Below are positions 26,563-35,574 of a DNA stretch of 64,000 nucleotides, one piece after another; position 1 is the stretch's first letter; every line of letters begins with the position of its first letter. Under the pieces are notes generated by a model. That model ran no database searches. It was not told the origin of the DNA and saw nothing but the letters and a program-made list of their open reading frames with translations. The stretch comes from Roseospira visakhapatnamensis (GTDB lineage Bacteria; Pseudomonadota; Alphaproteobacteria; Rhodospirillales; Rhodospirillaceae). The DNA is taken from NCBI RefSeq assembly GCF_014197915.1, contig NZ_JACIGK010000017.1, positions 1 to 64,000 of the forward strand, read 5' to 3'. Made by a program: the position numbers and the translations under genes.

Positions 26563-29500
26563 ATGGACAATCCGTCGGAGCAGGTGCGCGGCCCGGCGCT
26601 GTGGCGAAGTCGGGATTTCGTGCTGTTCCGCGAGGCGGATCCCGATCTGGGCCGAGTGCTGCGCCTCGAAACGCTGCAAGACCACCCCGAACCGGTCGTG
26701 CTGAGCCGCATGCACCATGCCCTGGGGCTGGCACCGATTCTCGACCCGGCGTGGGCGACGATTCCCCTGGCCTTTCGCGAGGCGGGGGGACGGGCGTCGC
26801 TGGTCTTGGCCGATCCCGGCGGAGTCTTGCTCGGCGAGATCCTGGCGCGGCACGGCGAGGACCGGGACGGCACCGATATGGCGGCCCGGCTGCGTCTGGC
26901 GATCGCCCTGGCCCAGGCCCTGGCGCGGCTGCATGCGACGGGCCTGATTCACAAGAATGTCAATCCAGGCGTCTTCCTCGTGGCCCCGGACGACGGCCGG
27001 GCCTGGCTGACCGGCTTCACCCTGGCCTCGATGGTGTCGCGCGAGCGTCGGGCGGGGGCCAGGACGGCCACCATCGGCAGCCTTCCCCACGCGTCGCCCG
27101 AGCAGACCGGGCGCATGAACCGGTCGGTGGACAGTCGCAGCGACCTCTATGCCCTCGGCGTGGTGCTGTTCGAGCTGTTCACGGGCCGGCTGCCGTTCTC
27201 GGCGGAGGACTCCCTGGAATGGGTGCACTGCCATGTCGCCCGGCAACCGCTGACCCCGTTGGATGTCGCGCCCGACCTGCCCGCGATCGTCTCGGACATC
27301 ATCCTCAAGCTTCTGTCGAAAATGGCGGAAGACCGCTATCAGAGTGCCTCGGGGCTGGCCGCCGACCTGACGGCTTGTCTGGAGTCCCTGACCACCTGTG
27401 GCTTCATCCCCCGGTTCGCCCTGGGGGAGCGCGACAATCCCGGGCGCCTGATGGTGCCGGAAACCCTGTACGGCCGGGAACGCCCGCTGTCCGTCCTGAC
27501 GACCACCCTGGACCGCGTCCGGGAGTCCGGGACGGTGGCGCTGATCCTGGTCGCGGGGTCGTCCGGCGTGGGCAAGTCGGCCCTGATCACCCGCTTCCAG
27601 GCCATGGCCCTGGACCGGGGGGCCACGTTCGGGGGCGGCAAGTTCGATCAGCACAAGCGCGACATCCCCTATGTGACCTTCGCCCAGGCCTTCGACTCCC
27701 TGGTCCGCCAGGTCCTGTCGGAGGATGACGCGCGGGTCGCCGAGGCGCGGCGCGCCATCCAGAAGGCCGTGGGGCAGAACGGGCGCCTGCTGACCGACCT
27801 CATTCCCGTTCTGGAAAGCCTCATCGGTCCGCAGCCGCCGGTGCCGGACCTGCCGGTGAGCGAGGCCCGGGTCCGCTTCCAGTCCGTGTTCGGCCGCTTC
27901 ATCCAGGTGTTCGCGATCGCCGACCATCCGCTGGTCCTGGCGCTGGACGATCTGCAATGGATCGACTCCGCGTCGCTGCGGATGCTGGAGTACCTGTGCG
28001 GTCGCCCGGACCTGGGGCGCCTGCTGATCGTCGGCAGCTACCGCAGCAACGAGACACCGCCATCGCATCCGATGATGCTGGCGCTGGAGACCATCCGGAG
28101 CACGGGCACGCCGGTGACCACGGTGGCGTTGGAACCGCTTGCCCAGATGGACCTGGCGCGCATGGTGGCCGACTGCCTGCGCGCGCCGCCGGACCAGGTG
28201 GCGCCGCTGCTGGCCCTGGTGCGGGAGAAGACCGGCGGCACCCCCTTCTTCGTCATCCAGTTCCTGGAGGCGCTGGTGGACGACGGCTTGCTGTCGGTCG
28301 ATCCCCGCTCCTGCGAGTGGCTGTGGGACACGGACAAGATCCGGGGCAAGGGGTTCACCGACAACCTCGTCGATCTGATGACCGCCCGCCTCAACCGGCT
28401 GCCCGACGCGGTTCAGGACGAACTGCGGCGGATCGCCTGCCTGGGCAACGCGGTGGACCTGTCCACGCTGGCCCTGGTCCAGGACCGGACCGAGGATGCC
28501 GTCCTTGTCGGCGTCTCCCAGGCGTTGCGGGCGGAACTCCTGTACCACGACGCCGGACGGCTGGTGTTTCTCCACGACCGGGTGCGCGAGGCGGCCTATC
28601 GCTCCATGCCGGAGACCGAGCGGGTCGCGGCGCACCTGCGGATCGGGCGGATCCTGGCGGACACGCTCTCGCCGGAGGTGTTGGAAAGCGAGATCTTCGA
28701 CGTCATCCACCACTGGAACCAAGCCCGTGACCAGATCACCGATCCCGGCGAGCGGGACCGCCTCTGCGATCTGAACATGACGGCCGGGCGGCGGGCCCGG
28801 GCCTCGACCGCGCATGCGTCGGCGCTCGTCTATTTCCGTCTGGCCCGGGACCTGCTGCCCGCGGACTCCTGGTCGGTGGCGCCCGCGCGTACCTTCGACC
28901 TGCTCCTGGATCTGGCGGAGAGCGAATCCCTGGCGGGCCATCACGACGAGGCGGACGCCCTGTTCACCCGGCTTCTGGAGCGGGCGCCCTCGTCGGATCA
29001 GGCGGTTCGGGTCTGGCGTCTGCGATTCCGCCTGTTCATGGTGGCGGGCAAGGTGGTCGAGGCGCTGACCGTGGCCATCGACGCCCTGGCCCAGTTCGGC
29101 CTGACCTGCCCCGAGACGCCGGAGGCGATGGAGGCGGCCCTGGCGCGGGAGCGGGCGGACCTGCGCGCCACCGTGGACCGGATCGGGCTGGAGGCGCTGC
29201 GGAATCAGCCCGACTGCGACGATCCCCAGACCCGCAACCTGCTCGGCCTGATCGCCGACGCCATCCCCGTCGTCTTCCACGTCAAGCCGCCGCTGTATCC
29301 CTACCTCGGCCTGAAGGGGATCAACCTGTCCCTGCGGCACGGCGCGACCGGGGAATCCTGCGCGGCCTTCAGCGGCTACGGTGTCTGGCTCATGGCCTCG
29401 TTCGAGGATATTCCCGCCGCCGTCGCCTTTTCCGAGGCCGCCTTGCGTCTCGCGGAACGGTCCGACGCCGCGCCGTTGCTGGGGGCCACCCAGTTCCGGC

Positions 29501-32500
29501 ACGGCTACTTCGTCGCGCTCTGGCGCCGCCCCCTGGCCGACTGCCTGCGCATCCTGGATGATTCGTTCCGATCTTGCATCGAGACGGGTGACTGGATCTA
29601 CGCGGCCAGCGCCGCCAGCACATCCGGGTGGTATTGCGTCGAGCAGGGGTTGCCACTGTCCGTTTATGCCGAGCGGCTGGACCGCTTCGCCTCGTTCGTG
29701 GACTCGACCCGCATTCCCTGGGCGACCAGCCTGTTGCGCCTGCAAACCCTGATGCTGGCCACCCTGCGCGGGGAGGACGGGGATCCCGGGGGCGAGGGGG
29801 GCGGGGACCGGGTCACGACCCTCGAAGCGGACACGCGCGCCACCCTGGAGGCCACGGGCCACACCCACGCCCTGGCGGTCTATCATGCCATGAAGCAAGT
29901 CCAGTTGTTCATGCTGGGGCATGTCGACCGGTCGCTGGACCAGGCCGACATCGCGGCCGGCATGAGCGTCAAGCTGGTGTCGTCGCTGGCGCTGTTCACG
30001 CATGTCTTCTATGCCGCGATGGCCATGGCCTGCCTGCGTGACGAGGCACCCGCCGAACGCTGGGCGACGCTCGCGCCCCGGTTCGACGGACACCGGCGTC
30101 AGCTAAGGCGCTGGGCCGAAAACTGCCCCGAGAGCTTCCGGGCCCACCATCTGCTGGTCGAGGCGGAAGCCGCGCACGTCGAGGCGCGGGACATGGACGC
30201 CCTGTCCCTTTACGAGCAGGCCATCGCCGCCGCCCGCGAGACCGGGCGCCTGCCCGTGGAGGGCATCGCCTGCGAACGGGCCGGGCGGCTCGCCCGCGAG
30301 ATCGGGCTGGGCACCGCCGCAGGGGCTTACATGCGGGATGCCCGCTATGCCTTCGAGCGCTGGGGCGCCGTCGCCAAGGTTCGGCACCTGGACCGGACCC
30401 ATCCCGGGCTGGCGGACGCGGCCTGGGACGATGGCCGGGCCAGCGATCAGATCGGCGTCGGCGACCTGGACCTCGCGGCGGTCATCAAGGCGCAGCAGGC
30501 CGTCTCCGGGCAGATCGTCCTGTCCAAGCTGGTGGAGGCCCTGCTGCGCATCGTCGTCGAGCACGCCGGCGCGGACCGGGGCCTGCTGCTGATGCGGCAG
30601 ACCGACACCTTCCTGGTGGCCGCCGAGGCCACGGTCGGGGACGGGGGCATCACCGTGGCCTCCGGCTCGCGGCCGGTGGACGACGACGCGCTTGCCATGA
30701 CGGTGTTTCACTACGTGGCCCGCACCCGGGAACGGGTCCTGGTGGACAACGCCGCCGAGCCGGGCATCGTCGGCACCGAAGGTTACGCGGCGCGGACGGG
30801 GGTCCGGTCCATCGTTTGCCTGCCGGTCATGACCCGGGGCGAGATGACGACCATCCTGTATCTGGAGAATCGCCTGGCCGCCAACGCCTTCACGCGAAAC
30901 CGCGTAGCCGTGCTGGACATGCTGATCTCCCAGGCGTCCATCTCGCTGGAAAACGCCACCCTGTACGCGGACATGGAGGATCGCGTCCGCGCGCGGACGC
31001 GGGACCTCGTCCAGTCGCTGGACCTGGTCCGGACCAAGGGCGAGCAGGTGGGCATCCTGCTCGACAACTCCGACCAGGGTTTCCTGTCCTGCGACCGCAG
31101 CCTGATCGTGGATGTCGAATACAGCCGGGCGTGCGAGACGATGCTCGACACCATGCCGGCCGGACAGCGGATCGACCAGTTGCTCTGGGCCGACACGCCG
31201 GCGAGCGCCGACCTGATCCGCGACGTCATCCCCACGGTGCTGGACGACATCGATCCGCTGCGGGCGGAAATGATGATCGGCCTTCTGCCCTCGGAGATCG
31301 TCCGCCGGGACCGGATCCTGGAGGCCCAGTACAAGGTGCTGGAAAACCGGCACATGATGCTGGTGTTGACGGACGTCACGGCGGAGCGCCGGCTGCGCGA
31401 GCGGGTCAGCGAGGAACGCCGGCACCTGGAGATGATCGTCGCGGCGGTGACGGAAGGCCACGAGTTCTTCGAGACCGTCGCCTCGGTCCGGGCCTTCGCG
31501 CGCGAGGGCCTGGAGGCGCTCCTTGCCTCGGGCGCCGCGCCGGAGACCGTGGTGCGCGACATCTACCGCGAGGTGCATACCCTCAAGGGCATGCTGAACC
31601 AGTTCAGCTTCTCGGCCACGCCCCGGGCGCTGCACGCCCTGGAGGACACGCTGACCCTGTTGCGCGACGGCGAGACGCCGCCGGGCCTGGCGGCCGTCGC
31701 CGAGGCCGTCCGCGCCGTGCCCTGCGCCGACCTGCTGGACCGGGACCTGGACGTGATCCGCCAGGTGCTGGGCGAGGAGTTCCTGGCGGCCGGCAAGCGG
31801 GTGATGCTGACCCAGGATCAGGTGCGGCGCCTGAAGCGGCTGGCCGCCGACCTGCTGGCGGGCCGGGTGGTCAACGTGGCCGCCGGGGAGATCCGGACCC
31901 TGCTGCTGGAGGTGGGCGCGCTGGGCAAGGTGTCGGTGAAGCAGGCGCTGGCCGGCTTCGCGCCCCTGGTCCAGCGCCTGGCCGAGCGCGACGACAAGGA
32001 CGTCGAGCCGCTGGAGGTCCTGGGCGCCGACCTGCTGGTGGAGCCGGACCGCTTCAGTCCGTTCCTGCGCTCGCTGGGGCATGTGGTCCGCAACGCCGTT
32101 ACCCACGGCATCGAGCCACCCCAGGAACGCCTGCGCAGGGCGAAGGCCGCGGCGGGCCGGGTGACCTGCGTGGTGCTGGACCAGGGGGAGACGATTCGCA
32201 TCGAGATCGCGGATGACGGCGGCGGCATCGACCCCGAGGCCCTGAGACGGCGGGCCGCCTTCCTGTTCGGCCCCCGGACGGTGCGGGATCTGTCGAGCCA
32301 GGGGGTGATGGACCTGCTGTTTCTCGACGGTCTCTCCACACGGGAGGTGGCCAATGACGTCGCCGGCCGGGGCGTGGGCATGGCGGCGGTCCGCCACGCG
32401 GTGCGCGGGCTGGGCGGGGACATCCAGGTGGACACCGAACCGGGCCGGGGGACCCGGTTCATTTTCACCGTGCGCAATGCCGGCGGCGAGGGGCCGGAAT

Positions 32501-32502
32501 GA
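26563..32502 (+). CDS. Giant multidomain sensor: pseudokinase, AAA ATPase, GAF, HPt and CheA-like ATPase
   Basis: A 1979-residue signalling protein of the Ser/Thr-kinase plus predicted-ATPase plus histidine-kinase type. Residues about 1-290 are a eukaryotic-like kinase, but the catalytic-loop Asp is Asn132 (HKNVNPG) and the DFG Asp is Gly151 (LTGFTLA), so this part looks inactive. The ATPase has P-loop GSSGVGKS with Lys338 and LALDDLQW. A long helical-repeat region precedes a GAF domain at about 1307-1466. A PAS-like segment is followed by an HPt-like helix with His1672 in REVHTLKGM. The C-terminal ATPase is CheA-like, with N-box GHVVRNAVTHGIEPP near 1835-1850 and DDGGGID. No receiver is fused; the downstream CheY-like protein probably accepts the phosphate. 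It overlaps the next gene by four bases. Confidence 0.9.
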   Translation: MDNPSEQVRGPALWRSRDFVLFREADPDLGRVLRLETLQDHPEPVVLSRMHHALGLAPILDPAWATIPLAFREAGGRASLVLADPGGVLLGEILARHGEDRDGTDMAARLRLAIALAQALARLHATGLIHKNVNPGVFLVAPDDGRAWLTGFTLASMVSRERRAGARTATIGSLPHASPEQTGRMNRSVDSRSDLYALGVVLFELFTGRLPFSAEDSLEWVHCHVARQPLTPLDVAPDLPAIVSDIILKLLSKMAEDRYQSASGLAADLTACLESLTTCGFIPRFALGERDNPGRLMVPETLYGRERPLSVLTTTLDRVRESGTVALILVAGSSGVGKSALITRFQAMALDRGATFGGGKFDQHKRDIPYVTFAQAFDSLVRQVLSEDDARVAEARRAIQKAVGQNGRLLTDLIPVLESLIGPQPPVPDLPVSEARVRFQSVFGRFIQVFAIADHPLVLALDDLQWIDSASLRMLEYLCGRPDLGRLLIVGSYRSNETPPSHPMMLALETIRSTGTPVTTVALEPLAQMDLARMVADCLRAPPDQVAPLLALVREKTGGTPFFVIQFLEALVDDGLLSVDPRSCEWLWDTDKIRGKGFTDNLVDLMTARLNRLPDAVQDELRRIACLGNAVDLSTLALVQDRTEDAVLVGVSQALRAELLYHDAGRLVFLHDRVREAAYRSMPETERVAAHLRIGRILADTLSPEVLESEIFDVIHHWNQARDQITDPGERDRLCDLNMTAGRRARASTAHASALVYFRLARDLLPADSWSVAPARTFDLLLDLAESESLAGHHDEADALFTRLLERAPSSDQAVRVWRLRFRLFMVAGKVVEALTVAIDALAQFGLTCPETPEAMEAALARERADLRATVDRIGLEALRNQPDCDDPQTRNLLGLIADAIPVVFHVKPPLYPYLGLKGINLSLRHGATGESCAAFSGYGVWLMASFEDIPAAVAFSEAALRLAERSDAAPLLGATQFRHGYFVALWRRPLADCLRILDDSFRSCIETGDWIYAASAASTSGWYCVEQGLPLSVYAERLDRFASFVDSTRIPWATSLLRLQTLMLATLRGEDGDPGGEGGGDRVTTLEADTRATLEATGHTHALAVYHAMKQVQLFMLGHVDRSLDQADIAAGMSVKLVSSLALFTHVFYAAMAMACLRDEAPAERWATLAPRFDGHRRQLRRWAENCPESFRAHHLLVEAEAAHVEARDMDALSLYEQAIAAARETGRLPVEGIACERAGRLAREIGLGTAAGAYMRDARYAFERWGAVAKVRHLDRTHPGLADAAWDDGRASDQIGVGDLDLAAVIKAQQAVSGQIVLSKLVEALLRIVVEHAGADRGLLLMRQTDTFLVAAEATVGDGGITVASGSRPVDDDALAMTVFHYVARTRERVLVDNAAEPGIVGTEGYAARTGVRSIVCLPVMTRGEMTTILYLENRLAANAFTRNRVAVLDMLISQASISLENATLYADMEDRVRARTRDLVQSLDLVRTKGEQVGILLDNSDQGFLSCDRSLIVDVEYSRACETMLDTMPAGQRIDQLLWADTPASADLIRDVIPTVLDDIDPLRAEMMIGLLPSEIVRRDRILEAQYKVLENRHMMLVLTDVTAERRLRERVSEERRHLEMIVAAVTEGHEFFETVASVRAFAREGLEALLASGAAPETVVRDIYREVHTLKGMLNQFSFSATPRALHALEDTLTLLRDGETPPGLAAVAEAVRAVPCADLLDRDLDVIRQVLGEEFLAAGKRVMLTQDQVRRLKRLAADLLAGRVVNVAAGEIRTLLLEVGALGKVSVKQALAGFAPLVQRLAERDDKDVEPLEVLGADLLVEPDRFSPFLRSLGHVVRNAVTHGIEPPQERLRRAKAAAGRVTCVVLDQGETIRIEIADDGGGIDPEALRRRAAFLFGPRTVRDLSSQGVMDLLFLDGLSTREVANDVAGRGVGMAAVRHAVRGLGGDIQVDTEPGRGTRFIFTVRNAGGEGPE

Positions 32503-33029
32503 TGATGATGGCGCCGGTGATGCCGCTTTCGACCCTCATGTCCTCGATCCTGCGACGGACGCGCCGGATCCTGCTCGCCACGGCGGCGATCAACATCGAT
32601 GCCGTGGAACGCTTCGACGGTGATGTGTCGGCGCTGGATTTGCACGACATCACGGCGGTCGGCGGGTTCGGCGAGCCGATCGGCGTTCGCGCCGCCTTCA
32701 GTTTCGACAATTCCCTGCTGAGGGCTCTGTATGGCCGGTTCACGGCCGACATCCCGGTCCCACGGGGACAGGAGGACCTGTTCTGCCGGGATACCGCGGC
32801 CGAGATCGCCAACATGATTCTGGGCACCTCGTCCGGCGATTTTCCCGAGGTGGGGCGGTCCATTGCCATGACCCCCGTCATCGTCCTGACGGAAGACCGG
32901 CATATCGATCGCCGCCACCACGCGGTTTTCGGCACCATGCGGGTGCGCGCGCCCAGCGGGCGCCTGGACGTCCACCTGTTGCGTCCCAGGGAGCTTTTCG
33001 ACAACAGGCTGAATCAACTGGTTGTTTAG
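32499..33029 (+). CDS. CheX-like phosphatase-family protein, second copy
   Basis: A 176-residue CheX-like protein with the diagnostic E-x2-N as Glu102 and Asn105 in TAAEIANMILG. Both the placement and the flanking pattern match the paralogue at 17586-18143. It begins inside the stop of the sensor kinase gene (ATGA overlap) and is followed by a CheY-like receiver, making kinase, phosphatase and receiver one operon. It is expected to dephosphorylate the partner receiver in the cytoplasm. Four consecutive Met codons open the frame, so the exact start is uncertain by a few residues. Confidence 0.78.
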   Translation: MMMMAPVMPLSTLMSSILRRTRRILLATAAINIDAVERFDGDVSALDLHDITAVGGFGEPIGVRAAFSFDNSLLRALYGRFTADIPVPRGQEDLFCRDTAAEIANMILGTSSGDFPEVGRSIAMTPVIVLTEDRHIDRRHHAVFGTMRVRAPSGRLDVHLLRPRELFDNRLNQLVV

Positions 33030-33114
33030 CGTCCGCCCGGCCTGTCCGGGGGGCGCCGGGCGGGGCATCCCCGGTCCCGGACCGGGACACGGGCGATGAC
33101 AGGGAGGGGGAGTG

Positions 33115-33501
33115 ATGTCTCTGGCAGGCAGACGGGCCATGGTCGTGGACGATTCCGTGATCGCCGCGAGCAAGCTGCGCGTGGCCCTGGAATCCCTTGG
33201 GCACACGGTGGTGGGCAGCGCGGCAAGCGGCGCGGATGCTCCGGCGCTGTATCGGGATCTGCGTCCGGACTTCGTGACCATGGATATCGTCATGCCCGAC
33301 ATGGACGGTGTTCAGGCAACCCGCGAGATTCTGTCGGAGTTCCCCGATGCCGTGGTCATCATGGTGACATCTCTTGGGCAGGAAAGAATGGTTATGGACG
33401 CCCTCAAGGCGGGGGCGTTAGGCTATATCGTCAAGCCGATCAAGGCTGAGGCGATCAGTTCGACGTTGGACAGGCTGACAAGTCGATTCGAAAACAGATG
33501 A
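33115..33501 (+). CDS. CheY-like single-domain response regulator, second copy
   Basis: A 128-residue receiver. The acidic pair is D12-D13, the phosphoacceptor is D57 in TMDIVMPDMDG, the switch Thr is in MVTSLGQ near residue 85, and the Lys is K108 in VKPIK. ATG 33115 is chosen with a GGGAGGGGG leader; a GTG one codon earlier is possible. It ends in an ATGA overlap with the diguanylate cyclase gene, so its phosphorylation state may directly regulate that cyclase. It resembles the receiver at 17203-17577 throughout. Confidence 0.93.
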   Translation: MSLAGRRAMVVDDSVIAASKLRVALESLGHTVVGSAASGADAPALYRDLRPDFVTMDIVMPDMDGVQATREILSEFPDAVVIMVTSLGQERMVMDALKAGALGYIVKPIKAEAISSTLDRLTSRFENR

Positions 33502-34418
33502 TTTACGTCGACGCGTCCGATTCACTTGACCCGTGGGACTCCTGGATGGCCGCCCAGGACGCCATCCCGTTTCCTGTTTATGTTGTCCACGCGGATACCC
33601 TGAAGTTGCTCGCGGTGAACACCGCGATGCGCAAGCGCTCCGGGTCGGTCGTGGGGGGGCTTTGCTACAAGGAGATCTACGGGCAGGATGTCCCGTGCAT
33701 GCATTGTCCTCTGGTGGAGATGATGGCCAAAAAGGACATGAGCCGGCGCAAGATGGTGTTCGAACTGTTCAATGAGGCCGATGACCGCTGGTACCAGATG
33801 GAGGAGACCCTGATACCCTGGCACGACGGGACCGTGGCCAAGTACTCCATCGCCGTCGACGTCACCGCCCTGAAGGAAACCCAGAACGCCCTTGTGGAGG
33901 CCCACGCGGAACTGGCCCTGACCAGCCGTCAACTGGAACGCCTCGCCATCACCGACCAACTCACCGGCTTGAGCAACCGCCGTCGCCTGGACGACACCTT
34001 GACGTCCGAGGTCCAGCGGGCGGAACGCTACGGGACGACGCTCTCGGCGATCATCTGTGACGTGGACCGGTTCAAGGACATCAATGATCTCCACGGCCAT
34101 CAGGTGGGAGACGCCGTCCTGACCGAGATGGCCCAGGTGCTGAAGGACAATGTGCGGCACCTGGATACCGTGGGGCGCTGGGGTGGCGAGGAATTCGCCA
34201 TCATTTGCCCGGAAACCGCCGAGGATGGCGCCCTCACCCTGGCCGAGAAGCTGCGCGGCACCATCGCCGGGCACGACCTTTCGGTCGCGGGGCGCAAGAC
34301 CATGTCCTTTGGCGTGGCCACCTTCCGGCCCGGGGAAACGGTCACGGACTTGATCCGCCGCGCCGACAAGGCGTTGTATCGCGCCAAGGAGAAGGGGCGG
34401 AATCGGGTCGAGACCTGA
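33498..34418 (+). CDS. PAS-GGDEF diguanylate cyclase with a cysteine cluster
   Basis: A 306-residue soluble protein with an N-terminal PAS-like domain (about 15-130), a short coiled linker and a GGDEF domain (about 150-306). The active-site loop reads GGEEF, a functional variant, and the inhibitory I-site R-x2-D (RHLD) lies five residues before it, so it should make cyclic di-GMP and be feedback inhibited. The PAS part has Cys56, Cys67 and Cys70 (C-x10-C-x2-C), which could bind metal or sense redox state. It is the last gene of the operon, overlapping the receiver gene by four bases, and is its likely output. Confidence 0.9.
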   Translation: MIYVDASDSLDPWDSWMAAQDAIPFPVYVVHADTLKLLAVNTAMRKRSGSVVGGLCYKEIYGQDVPCMHCPLVEMMAKKDMSRRKMVFELFNEADDRWYQMEETLIPWHDGTVAKYSIAVDVTALKETQNALVEAHAELALTSRQLERLAITDQLTGLSNRRRLDDTLTSEVQRAERYGTTLSAIICDVDRFKDINDLHGHQVGDAVLTEMAQVLKDNVRHLDTVGRWGGEEFAIICPETAEDGALTLAEKLRGTIAGHDLSVAGRKTMSFGVATFRPGETVTDLIRRADKALYRAKEKGRNRVET

Positions 34419-34584
34419 GTCTCGCGACCGGCCCGTCGTGAATGATCGCGCACCCGCGCCCGCGCTCCGACCCCCGCACGATCGTCGCCCGCCCTTGCCC
34501 GCGCGCCCTTGGGCGGGGTACCCATGCGGCCTGGATCCTGAGGCGTCCCCGGGGCGCCCTGTCTGTCTCGCGAGAGGTGCCCCC

Positions 34585-35574
34585 ATGACCACCCTGGTGA
34601 CCGGTGCCACCGGCTTCGTCGGTGCCGCCGTGACCCGTGCCCTGCTGGCGCGGGGCGAGGCGGTGCGCTGCCTGGCCCGCTCCGGCGGCGACCGGCGCAA
34701 CCTTGACGGCCTGGACGTGGAGGTCGCCGAGGGCGACCTGACCGATCCGGCCTCGCTGCGCGCCGCCGCCCGGGGCTGCGACGCCCTCTATCACGTGGCC
34801 GCCGACTACCGGCTGTGGATCCCGGACCCGCCGGCCATGGACCGGGTCAACGTGGACGGCTCGCGGGCCGTCATCCGCGCGGCCCTGGAGGCCGGGGCAC
34901 GGCGCGCGGTCTACACCAGTTCGGTGGCCGTGCTGCGCTCCCATGCCGACGGCACGCCCGCCGACGAGGACACCCCGACCACCGAGGCCGACATGATCGG
35001 CGCCTACAAGCGCTCCAAATACCGGGCCGAGGCCGCCGTCGCCGCCCTGGTGCGCGACGAGGGCGCGCCGGTGGTGATCGTCAATCCCTCCACCCCCATC
35101 GGCCCGCGCGACGTCAAGCCCACGCCCACCGGCCGGGTGATCGTCGAGGCCGCCGCCGGGCGCATGCCGGCCTATGTGGACACCGGCCTGAACGTGGCCC
35201 ATGTGGACGACGTGGCCGCCGGCCACCTGCTGGCCTTCGACAGGGGGGCCGTGGGCGCGCGCTACATCCTGGGGGGCGAAGACCTGACGCTGGCCCGGAT
35301 CCTGGCCGAGGTGGCGGCCCTGGTGGGACGCCGCCCGCCCACGGTCCGCCTGCCGCACGACCTGATCCTGCCCTTTGCGCGGGTGGCCGAGGGGATCGCG
35401 CGCGTCACCGGCAAGGAACCCTTCGCCACCGTGGACGGCCTGCGCATGGCCAAGAAGCGCATGTTCTTCTCCAGCGCCAAGGCCGCGCGGGACCTAGGCT
35501 ACGCCTGGCGCCCCGCGCGCGCGGCCCTGGCCGACGCCGTGGCCTGGTTCCAAGACAACGGATATGTCCGATGA
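34585..35574 (+). CDS. hpnA: Hopanoid-associated sugar epimerase HpnA
   Basis: A 329-residue extended SDR. The cofactor loop TGATGFVG is at the very N-terminus and the catalytic YxxxK is in AYKRSKYRAE. YRLWIPDP and NPSTPIGPRD are characteristic of HpnA proteins found in hopanoid clusters. It would act on a nucleotide-sugar or hopanoid sugar intermediate. The ATG at 34585 is chosen because it starts directly at the Rossmann fold; the frame also extends 49 low-complexity codons upstream. The stop overlaps the hpnN start by four bases. Other hopanoid genes (squalene cyclase and so on) are not in the window. Confidence 0.88.
   Translation: MTTLVTGATGFVGAAVTRALLARGEAVRCLARSGGDRRNLDGLDVEVAEGDLTDPASLRAAARGCDALYHVAADYRLWIPDPPAMDRVNVDGSRAVIRAALEAGARRAVYTSSVAVLRSHADGTPADEDTPTTEADMIGAYKRSKYRAEAAVAALVRDEGAPVVIVNPSTPIGPRDVKPTPTGRVIVEAAAGRMPAYVDTGLNVAHVDDVAAGHLLAFDRGAVGARYILGGEDLTLARILAEVAALVGRRPPTVRLPHDLILPFARVAEGIARVTGKEPFATVDGLRMAKKRMFFSSAKAARDLGYAWRPARAALADAVAWFQDNGYVR

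Noticed and set aside
26380-30093. A 1237-codon open frame on the minus strand opposite the giant sensor
   Set aside because: The composition is typical of a GC shadow frame and no family is recognisable. The plus-strand protein has conserved kinase and ATPase motifs.
30103-32397. A 764-codon minus-strand open frame
   Set aside because: It is antisense to the HPt and CheA-like ATPase part of the sensor, low-complexity and without motifs.
34815-35570. An upstream extension of hpnN by about 250 codons
   Set aside because: It lies over hpnA in another frame and is Arg/Gly-rich. ATG 35571 in the ATGA overlap is the natural start.
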